DNA of 5,036 bases from Candidatus Thorarchaeota archaeon SMTZ1-83 (GTDB lineage: Archaea; Asgardarchaeota; Thorarchaeia; Thorarchaeales; Thorarchaeaceae), in contig LRSK01000177.1 in the NCBI GenBank assembly GCA_001563325.1, positions 1-5,036 on the forward strand. Reading direction: 5' to 3'. The notes beneath the pieces were generated by a model. That model was not told the origin of the DNA, did no database searches, and was given only the letters and a program-made list of their open reading frames with translations. Made by a program: the position numbers and the translations under genes. This document shows positions 1-5,036 of this stretch, in pieces; positions within the stretch are counted from its first letter, which is position 1, and every line of letters begins with the position of its first letter.

Positions 1-71
1 TAGCCACACTTCGAAATCTTAATTCTCAGTATCCACTGTGTTTGTGTAACTCTCTCACCTAGGACGCTGGA

Positions 72-542
72 CTATCTCTCAAATCGATAGATACAGTAGT
101 CATCTCCTCGCATCATGCACTTGGGAATGGTCATACTGAGCTTAGGATCCACGGCCTGTCCGATACCTTCATCGATCTTGGTGACCCAGTGACAGATGTC
201 TTCGTTGGCGTTCTTTGCATGGAAGGTATCAATCCATGGACATCCCGTCACCTTCAGGTCTATTCGATGGTCTGACACTTCGGGCTCTTCTATTACAAAA
301 CCGAAGAATGGAAATGCTGCGGTGAAGAACTCGTAGATCGACCTCAGGTCGCCCTTTCTAAGGCCACCATCCTTGACACCCTGTTCTCCAAGTTCGAGTC
401 CATGCAACCGATTTGCTTCAGCCAATGCCTCTAGACCCTTCTCACCGAACATCTTCCTTACAGTTTCTACATAGACTGTATGGGCAGCTGCTACGGTCGA
501 CATTCCGACAATTCTAACCTCATCAGGAGTTGGTCCTTCCAT
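72..542 (-). CDS. Small cysteine-rich protein resembling the L-2-amino-thiazoline-4-carboxylic acid hydrolase family
   Basis: The product is a soluble protein of 156 residues with no signal peptide or membrane segment. Its C-terminal half has the layout I associate with the L-2-amino-thiazoline-4-carboxylic acid hydrolase-like family: a Cys-Pro pair at C101-P102, C117-H118, an acidic D124, then K141-C142 and a closing GDDYC-x-Y-R-F stretch with G146, D147 and C150. The spaced cysteines could bind a metal or act catalytically. The ATG at 542 is preferred because the purine-rich AGAGGTG at 549-555 sits six bases upstream, entirely in the spacer after the mttB-like stop. A GTG at 581 would give 169 residues and a 20-base overlap with that gene, but has no good ribosome site. 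The gene is third in a corrinoid protein/MttB-like operon, so a role in substrate processing, sensing or assisting the methyltransferase is possible. That is inference, and family members are often annotated without tested activity. The stop is TAG. Confidence 0.72.
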   Translation of the reverse strand: MEGPTPDEVRIVGMSTVAAAHTVYVETVRKMFGEKGLEALAEANRLHGLELGEQGVKDGGLRKGDLRSIYEFFTAAFPFFGFVIEEPEVSDHRIDLKVTGCPWIDTFHAKNANEDICHWVTKIDEGIGQAVDPKLSMTIPKCMMRGDDYCIYRFER

Positions 543-548
543 CCATTG

Positions 549-555
549 CACCTCT
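549..555 (-). promoter_or_regulatory. Ribosome binding site deciding the start of the third operon gene
   Basis: On the minus strand AGAGGTG lies six bases before the ATG at 542 and wholly within the 19-base gap after the TGA of the methyltransferase gene. This is the main reason to prefer that ATG over the GTG at 581, whose upstream sequence lacks a comparable purine block. Confidence 0.55.
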
Positions 556-561
556 TTGCAT

Positions 562-2004
562 TCAGCTACTTGCTTTGGCACGCTTCTGGATTATCCTTCT
601 CATCGCTGCTTCCATGCCTTTGGGAAGGGGTTCAATCTTGTGGGTCGATAGAATCTCCTTCACTTTCTCTCTCGCAACCTGAGCAATGTCTTTTGACCCT
701 TGCTTCTCCCACTCAGGGCGTGAAGTCCTATTGCTAATCCATGGCTGCCATTGTTCCTCCATCAAATGCTTCTTTGTGAACTTGAGTGCCTCAGGGGTAT
801 TCAAGTGGTTCTTCTCGTGTCCAACGAGTTCTATAAGGTCAACAGCAAGAGTCTCAGGTGTTACCCGCATACCTTTCCCAATCCGCTTTATCGCCCCGCA
901 TATGTCATTGCTTATCGCAAACATCTCATAGCTAGCTGTAACTCCAGCCTCCACTATTCCATAGACTCCGTCGTGAACCACATCGGCACCGGAAACGGTC
1001 GCCAGAAGGGCGTTAATCGTGTTCTCATATGCTGCCTGCTGATCTGGTACCTTGGAGTCAATCACTCCGGCAGCACCATAGTAGGGGATTCCGTAGTAAT
1101 GGGCCATCTGACAGAATGCAGCATGGATGAGCCCGTTCTCCGGAGAACCGTAGGCTGCTGTCCCAAATCTTTGGTCTAGGATTGTTGCACACGACCCCCA
1201 CATGATGGGAGTTCCCGGACCAACAAGCTGAGTCAAGACAACTATCGCGTGATTCTCGGCAATACCCTGTACAATTGTTCCTGCTAGTGTGACCGGACCG
1301 CTTGCGCTGGCAAGGGCACCAGTGCTAATGTCGAAGGGTATTCCGTACTTTGCACAATCCAAAATCATGTCAATGATTTCCTTCGTGTACTTCAGGGGTG
1401 GGACATTGTTGAACCCTGTGTCTACTATGGCGGGGTTCTTGATGAACTCCTCTTCTCCACCAGCATAGATTTTCGCCATCTCGATGACATCTCTCCAACC
1501 AACTGGAGTCAATGCAACCAAGCTGAGATGTTTCTCAGCGCTTCTGAACATCGCCAGAGCCATCTCTTGTTCCCATATTGTCTTGGGAACATCTTGAGGC
1601 AGGATGTTTGGTTTGATGTAGTCGACTGTTGGAAAATAGTCCGCAAGGAGTGTAAACTCCTCCAGATCTTTGATGGTTGAGAGTCGACGTTCTCCAGTCT
1701 CGAGGTCAATGGTATAGTGTGCTCCAAACGCGTTTGTGAACACGGACCCTCCGTCTCCGATAACGAAGTTGTATTTTGGATTCCGTGCCAACATTCTGTG
1801 TCTACGTGGAGACTTCTGAAGTGTGTCTTGTAGAAGGTACTCTGGAATCTTCGCAACCCTGGTCTTATTGTCAACAGTCGCACCAGCTTCCTCGAGTGTC
1901 TTCAACGCCTTGTCGTGTTGAATAACAACACCCACTCGTTCAAGAACATCCATAGCTGCTCCATGTATAGCATGTATCTCTCCACGACCTAACAACCTGT
2001 ACAT
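562..2004 (-). CDS. MttB-family corrinoid methyltransferase, non-pyrrolysine type
   Basis: This 480-residue protein belongs to the trimethylamine methyltransferase (MttB) superfamily, whose members form a TIM barrel and transfer a methyl group from a methylated amine to the Co(I) of a partner corrinoid protein in the cytoplasm. Recognisable features are the N-terminal EIHAIHGAAMDVLERVGV helix (residues 9-26), a GTPIMWGS strand (264-271), the YGSPENGLIHAAFCQMAHYYG block (285-305), and IDSKVPDQQAAYE (315-327) followed by a SGAD turn. True archaeal MttB (about 495 residues) carries pyrrolysine at residue 334, encoded by in-frame TAG. Here the frame has no TAG, and by length the equivalent site falls near V319 (GTA). 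It therefore groups with non-pyrrolysine relatives such as the glycine betaine methyltransferase MtgB. The exact substrate cannot be read from the sequence; betaines or carnitine-like quaternary amines are candidates. The ATG at 2004 follows AGGAGG at 2011-2016 by six bases. The gene lies 24 bases after the corrinoid protein gene, its presumed partner. The N-terminus is slightly short for the family. Confidence 0.93.
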   Translation of the reverse strand: MYRLLGRGEIHAIHGAAMDVLERVGVVIQHDKALKTLEEAGATVDNKTRVAKIPEYLLQDTLQKSPRRHRMLARNPKYNFVIGDGGSVFTNAFGAHYTIDLETGERRLSTIKDLEEFTLLADYFPTVDYIKPNILPQDVPKTIWEQEMALAMFRSAEKHLSLVALTPVGWRDVIEMAKIYAGGEEEFIKNPAIVDTGFNNVPPLKYTKEIIDMILDCAKYGIPFDISTGALASASGPVTLAGTIVQGIAENHAIVVLTQLVGPGTPIMWGSCATILDQRFGTAAYGSPENGLIHAAFCQMAHYYGIPYYGAAGVIDSKVPDQQAAYENTINALLATVSGADVVHDGVYGIVEAGVTASYEMFAISNDICGAIKRIGKGMRVTPETLAVDLIELVGHEKNHLNTPEALKFTKKHLMEEQWQPWISNRTSRPEWEKQGSKDIAQVAREKVKEILSTHKIEPLPKGMEAAMRRIIQKRAKASS

Positions 2005-2028
2005 GTAATTCCTCCTGCACTACTGTAT

Positions 2029-2673
2029 TCATTCCGTGAGCCGCTTGACAAGATCCACCGCACTCACGGCATCGCCTGCATATCCGTCAGCTTCTATCTC
2101 GTCCGCCCATTCTTGGGTAGTTGGGGCTCCGCCTATTATTACCTTCACCTTGCCCTTGAGTCCTGCAGCCTTCAGCTTCTCAATCACATCCTGTTGCATG
2201 GGCATGGTTGCAGTAAGGAGAGAGGACAAGCCGAGGACATCTGGCTTGTGTTCTTTGACTTTGTCGACGAAGGTTACTGAAGCCACATCTTCGCCAACGT
2301 TGATGACCTCGAATCCTTCAGCCTCCAACAGCGTTGCAACAATGTCCTTTCCAATGCTGTGTATGTCGCCCTGCACTGTGCCAAGTAACACCTTACCAAG
2401 GGTCTCGACCTCTTCCTTGGAGGCCTTTATCACTGGTAGAAGGACTGACATTCCGGCCTTCATTGCGTCACCAGCCATTATCAATTCAACCAGGAATACT
2501 TCCCCTTTGCTGAATCTGTCGCCGACGACTTTCACTCCTTTGGCCAGTCCATTTGTGATTGCCTCAAGGGGAGGAGTGCCAGCCTCAAGGGCTTTCTTCG
2601 CGGCTTCCTCAGATTTCTCAGAGTCTCCTTCAATAACTGCTGTTTCCAGCTCTTCAAAGATTGAGGATGTCAT
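2029..2673 (-). CDS. Methyltransferase corrinoid (cobalamin-binding) protein, MttC/MtbC-like
   Basis: This 214-residue cytoplasmic protein has the normal length and two-domain plan of methylamine-type corrinoid proteins. A helical cap domain (about residues 1-90, including GEVFLVELIMAGDAM at 57-71) precedes a Rossmann-like B12-binding domain (about 92-214). The base-off/His-on signature D-x-H-x-x-G is present as D103, H105 and G108, and H105 is the expected lower axial cobalt ligand. The S150-S151-L-L-T loop and the G181-G182 turn, which contact the corrin nucleotide tail in this family, are also present. It should carry the methyl group from the adjacent MttB-like enzyme to a second methyltransferase not found here. 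The ATG at 2673 is supported by AGGAGG at 2683-2688, nine bases upstream; the nearby ATG at 2678 is out of frame and meets a stop at once. It is the first gene of the cluster. The specific subclass (MttC, MtbC or MtgC-like) cannot be settled by eye, so no symbol is given. Confidence 0.95.
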   Translation of the reverse strand: MTSSIFEELETAVIEGDSEKSEEAAKKALEAGTPPLEAITNGLAKGVKVVGDRFSKGEVFLVELIMAGDAMKAGMSVLLPVIKASKEEVETLGKVLLGTVQGDIHSIGKDIVATLLEAEGFEVINVGEDVASVTFVDKVKEHKPDVLGLSSLLTATMPMQQDVIEKLKAAGLKGKVKVIIGGAPTTQEWADEIEADGYAGDAVSAVDLVKRLTE

Positions 2674-2878
2674 ATCATATGTCCTCCTCGACGTACTCTC
2701 TGCAAAGCTCTCACTGCACTAAGCAGCCGAATAGCTTCAGCGATTCAGGAACAGTCTAATCCTTCTGCTATGACACTCCTTCTTATATCTCTCTTGGATG
2801 TTAAAGAAGACTGGGAAGGGTGGACTTTAGCTATTATAATATTCCGATCAATCTGCAGAGAAATACATGCGAATGTGG
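2674..2878 (-). promoter_or_regulatory. Leader and promoter region of the corrinoid protein/methyltransferase operon
   Basis: This is the non-coding gap between the permease terminator and the corrinoid protein start. On the minus strand it holds two archaeal TATA-like candidates: TATTATAATA at 2832-2841, and GATATAAGA at 2781-2789, preceded by CTTTAACAT at 2798-2806. Using the usual distance of about 25 bases from TATA box to transcript start, these would give 5' leaders of roughly 140 or 85 bases. No B12-box or other cobalamin riboswitch motif was recognised in the leader. The choice between the boxes is open, and AT-rich matches like these arise easily by chance. Confidence 0.4.
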
Positions 2879-2913
2879 AAAAAAAGGAAAGGGGCCTGAG
2901 AATCACCTCAGGC
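2879..2913 (-). terminator. Hairpin plus T-tract terminator after the permease gene
   Basis: Read on the minus strand, GCCTGAG (2907-2913) and CTCAGGC (2894-2900) form a perfect 7-bp stem with a 6-base loop. A pyrimidine-rich stretch follows, ending in seven T residues at 2879-2885. It begins 10 bases after the permease TAG stop, so it probably separates the permease transcript from the corrinoid operon downstream. The T run is about eight bases from the stem rather than directly against it, so termination may depend mainly on the T tract, as in archaea. Confidence 0.68.
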
Positions 2914-2923
2914 ACTAACTGTT

Positions 2924-4501
2924 CTACTCGGGTGTAAGTGAAGTGTAGATCGCGTGTAAGTCTATGTTCTGCTTCTGAAGCCGCCTCGCGAAGTACACAA
3001 ACCATAACGCCGAGAAGCCATACTGCACGCACATTGATATGATCGATAGGAATGCCGCTCCTTGGAAGAACCCAATCAGGAGGAACAGTGCTACTGGCAG
3101 TATGATGACTCCCAGTAAGGACACTATGGCAAATCCCCCGATCTCCGGTTGTGGCCGGATGCTTCCTTCGTATAATCCGCGTCTCAAGAACGGTAGCTGT
3201 AACGCAGCCATCGACTGGAACAGCATCTCTATGCCCCAGAGACCCACCAGTGAGGTGACAACGGCTAGGAAACCACTGAGCCCTGGCAATGCGTATGCAA
3301 ATGCGAAGGGTGCTCCGAAGAGGAAATAGTATAGGATGGCGTAGGTCGGCGTGTGGTACTTCGAGAGCTTCCCGAAGAAGGATGGCATCATTCTGTCAAG
3401 AGATGCCTGGAAGAAGCCTCTAGTGACCCATGCCATGTTTATGGGGGTCGCAGTGAGGCCAATTACCACTGGTGATAAGAGTATCCAACCTGACACTATG
3501 GGGTTTGCTGCTAACACAGCAGTAAACGTCCCTAATCCTCCTTGAAATACGCCCGTTAGCGTAAGACTTCCTGTTGCAGACGCGAAAGCATACTCACTTG
3601 AGAAGTTACCGAAGACTCCTTGGAACAGGCCTGCGCCGGCAGTGAGCATTCCAGCTAGGACTAGCCCACCGAGTAGCTGCGCAAGGAACAAGTTCTTGGC
3701 CGGATCAGATACCTCTCCACCGTACAGCAGGATGAGGTATGGCCATGTCAGTCCTATAGGCCAAACAGTAGCTAACAGAGTCATCTCTAAACTGAACGCA
3801 GCTGGCGCGTATCCTGCACCCGCTGCCACCGTTTGAACTTCTGTATATGCTCCTGCGCCCCAGACGGCGTCCCAGCGAGTCTGTACCGCGGCAGCTGGCG
3901 TTGCGACCAGTACGGCCAACGCCAAGATCCAGCCGATTGTAGAGAACAAGCCGCCAGCCATCTGGATTCTCGGTTCCATCTTGAGTAACGGCCCTAAGTA
4001 AGCGATTATCGAAAAGACCGCCATCAGGAATATCGAGACCACGACGAGTATCATTGGTTCTTGAGTGGAGAATGCAGCACCAACACCCTGCATTGCTGCG
4101 TTGTTGGTTACAGCACCCCACTGAGTGAATGCCGAGCCCAAGAAGACTAAGAAGAGGTAGAACTCACTCGTCTTAATGATCGGATTCGCTATGATACCAC
4201 GCCATACGGCGATAGTTCCCGCAACAGGATTGAAGCCCCTAGCAGATATCTGATACAATCCTGATGAACGAGGCATAGCCATCGACAGAAGGGTCATCAT
4301 GACCGTGTACAGTAGCATGAAGGCCATGCCGATCCCCCAGGTCATACCAGCATTAATGCCGGGGTACATGTCTTGAAGAATGCCAACAAAGAGCCACTGA
4401 TAGGTTCCCATGCTTGCGCCTAATATCGCAAACAAAGAAGTCCAAGCACCAAAGTACTTGGTTAGCCCAGAAGTTGGCCTAAGAAAGAGTACTTCTGACA
4501 T
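2924..4501 (-). CDS. APC-superfamily amino acid/amine permease
   Basis: This 525-residue integral membrane transporter has about 12 hydrophobic segments, the first near residues 19-42 and the last near 480-503, and a short charged C-terminal tail. Its length and motifs match the amino acid-polyamine-organocation superfamily. After the segment ending near 260 comes GGEVSDPAKN (261-270), the usual G-E-x-x-x-P-x-[KR]-N loop. TRGFFQASLDRMMPSFFGKL (360-379), followed by TPTYAI, is the typical cytoplasmic loop with its basic residue, D-x-x-x-P and a downstream T-P. Substrate cannot be deduced. The location just upstream of a corrinoid methyltransferase operon suggests uptake of a methylated amine or an amino acid derivative, but a terminator lies between them. 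The ATG at 4501 follows GAGGGAGAG (4506-4514) by four bases and an upstream TATA-like box, so the start is well placed. The stop is TAG, with a second in-frame TAG two codons later, so read-through would add almost nothing. Confidence 0.88.
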   Translation of the reverse strand: MSEVLFLRPTSGLTKYFGAWTSLFAILGASMGTYQWLFVGILQDMYPGINAGMTWGIGMAFMLLYTVMMTLLSMAMPRSSGLYQISARGFNPVAGTIAVWRGIIANPIIKTSEFYLFLVFLGSAFTQWGAVTNNAAMQGVGAAFSTQEPMILVVVSIFLMAVFSIIAYLGPLLKMEPRIQMAGGLFSTIGWILALAVLVATPAAAVQTRWDAVWGAGAYTEVQTVAAGAGYAPAAFSLEMTLLATVWPIGLTWPYLILLYGGEVSDPAKNLFLAQLLGGLVLAGMLTAGAGLFQGVFGNFSSEYAFASATGSLTLTGVFQGGLGTFTAVLAANPIVSGWILLSPVVIGLTATPINMAWVTRGFFQASLDRMMPSFFGKLSKYHTPTYAILYYFLFGAPFAFAYALPGLSGFLAVVTSLVGLWGIEMLFQSMAALQLPFLRRGLYEGSIRPQPEIGGFAIVSLLGVIILPVALFLLIGFFQGAAFLSIISMCVQYGFSALWFVYFARRLQKQNIDLHAIYTSLTPE

Positions 4502-4527
4502 TTATCTCTCCCTCTATTTTGCGTTCC

Positions 4528-4552
4528 CTTCTCCGATTGCATATCGGAGAAG
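4528..4552. repeat. Perfect 10-bp inverted repeat upstream of the permease gene
   Basis: The arms CTTCTCCGAT (4528-4537) and ATCGGAGAAG (4543-4552) are exact reverse complements around a 5-base loop, TGCAT. The repeat sits between the TATA-like box at 4579-4586 and the permease ribosome site near 4506-4515, at or just downstream of the expected transcript start. It could be an operator for a dimeric repressor blocking transcription, or a stable hairpin at the 5' end of the permease mRNA. No T tract follows it in either direction, so it does not look like a terminator. Confidence 0.72.
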
Positions 4553-4578
4553 ACAATCAGTCTATGCAATTTCCCCGT

Positions 4579-4586
4579 GATATAAG
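4579..4586 (-). promoter_or_regulatory. Candidate TATA box for the permease gene
   Basis: The minus strand reads CTTATATC, resembling an archaeal TATA box. A transcript start about 25 bases downstream would fall near 4555-4558, giving a leader of roughly 55 bases that contains the inverted repeat. A clear purine-rich BRE directly upstream is lacking, so the assignment is tentative. The rest of the 172-base gap up to 4673 shows no gene; I see only short palindromes such as CCAATTGG. Confidence 0.45.
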
Positions 4587-4673
4587 AGTTGCCTTTAACA
4601 TTTCAAGTGGTCGAGGATGCGCTTTAAGCACCAATTGGCGAATTCATACCTGAGAATCCAGACTACACTTCTC

Positions 4674-5036
4674 TCAGAATGTCACCTTGACTAGATAGTA
4701 CTGCCTCCAAGGTCGAGGCACCTTCACGACCTCGATGTGGTCATAGTCCAGAAGGCCAAGCCCGACAAGATGCTCTTCCGGGTTCTCTTGTGACACGTAG
4801 AGGATCTGTCTCAGCTCATTAATCATACCTTGAATGACATCCCGTAGCTCTTCTATTCGGAGCTGCTGCGCTTCTGGATTCGCGTCGAAATAGGACTCTA
4901 TATTGCGTGCAATCCGAGCACCAATGAGAAAGCGGCCCAGCAGTCCAATGATCATCGCAGCGAATGCGACGATCATGATGTAGGGAGCAATGGTGCCAAT
5001 GAGTGGAATGCCCGGAGCAATGAGTGCAACAATCAT
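4674..5036 (-). CDS. Membrane-anchored protein of unknown function, possibly 5'-partial
   Basis: The visible 120 residues begin with a strongly hydrophobic stretch (about residues 1-39, enough for one long or two short membrane segments) containing IAPGIPLIG and IMIVAFAAMIIGLLGRFLIG. A charged, mostly helical stretch (about 43-80, with ESYFDANPEAQQLRIEELRD) follows, and the protein ends in a small compact region closing with PRPWRQYYLVKVTF. The soluble part probably lies in the cytoplasm, since the arginines directly after the hydrophobic region fit the positive-inside rule. The ATG coincides exactly with the window edge at 5036, so it may be the true start or an internal methionine of a longer protein. 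No family was recognised. The stop is TGA at 4674-4676, and 172 bases separate it from the permease start, so it is probably a separate transcription unit. Confidence 0.65.
   Translation of the reverse strand: MIVALIAPGIPLIGTIAPYIMIVAFAAMIIGLLGRFLIGARIARNIESYFDANPEAQQLRIEELRDVIQGMINELRQILYVSQENPEEHLVGLGLLDYDHIEVVKVPRPWRQYYLVKVTF

Noticed and set aside
1..71. Open frame of 23 codons after the TAG stop of the third operon gene, suggesting TAG read-through as pyrrolysine
   Set aside because: The encoded C-terminus before the TAG already ends in the C-x-Y-R-F form expected for the family. An open stretch this short is not surprising by chance, and nothing else in the window shows pyrrolysine use.
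751..1179. Plus-strand open frame of 142 codons inside the methyltransferase gene
   Set aside because: It lies wholly antisense to a strongly conserved MttB-family gene and shows no recognisable domain of its own.
2036..2722. Long plus-strand open frame of 228 codons opposite the corrinoid protein gene
   Set aside because: It is the antisense image of a gene with clear B12-binding motifs. Its product is a low-complexity, Ser/Thr/Pro-rich sequence with no recognisable domain.
2700..2760. Possible cobalamin riboswitch in the leader of the corrinoid protein gene
   Set aside because: No B12-box-like sequence or paired-stem layout was seen; only weak repeats of GCAG and GAGAG type are present.
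2843..2855. Possible second copy of the permease inverted repeat (GATTGATCGG resembling part of GATTGCATATCGG)
   Set aside because: Only fragments match, the symmetry is lost, and it lies upstream of the TATA-like candidates rather than in the same position.
2745..3032. Minus-strand open frame of 95 codons over the permease 3' end and the following gap
   Set aside because: It overlaps the permease end out of frame, crosses the hairpin terminator, and encodes no recognisable domain.

Overview
The window looks like part of a mesophilic archaeal genome with roughly balanced GC. The evidence is TATA-like boxes about 80 bases or more upstream of starts, strong AGGAGG-type ribosome binding sites, and a methylotrophy-type corrinoid methyltransferase pair. 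An Asgard lineage, such as a Thorarchaeota-like genome, would fit. This is inference from overall character, because there is no rRNA or other phylogenetic marker here. A bacterial origin is not excluded.

All five genes lie on the minus strand, so transcription runs from high to low coordinates. From upstream to downstream they are: (1) the C-terminal part, or all, of a small membrane-anchored protein of unknown function (4674-5036, touching the window edge); (2) a 172-base gap with a TATA-like box and a perfect 10-bp inverted repeat; (3) a 525-residue APC-superfamily permease (2924-4501), followed by a hairpin plus T-tract terminator; (4) a 250-base gap with candidate promoter elements; (5) a tightly packed three-gene cluster: corrinoid protein (2029-2673), MttB-family methyltransferase (562-2004) and a small cysteine-rich protein resembling the L-2-amino-thiazoline-4-carboxylic acid hydrolase family (72-542).

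The likely joint function is demethylation of a quaternary or tertiary amine. The MttB-family enzyme would move a methyl group from the substrate to the cobalt of the corrinoid protein, and the permease may import that substrate. The MttB homologue is read through in sense codons with no in-frame TAG. It therefore belongs with the non-pyrrolysine MttB relatives, for example the glycine betaine methyltransferase MtgB type, rather than true trimethylamine methyltransferase. The methyl-accepting second methyltransferase (to CoM or a pterin) and the ATP-dependent corrinoid activator are not in the window. The least expected part is the third gene of the cluster, whose role beside a corrinoid methyltransferase is unknown. 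No tRNA, rRNA, CRISPR array or mobile element was seen.
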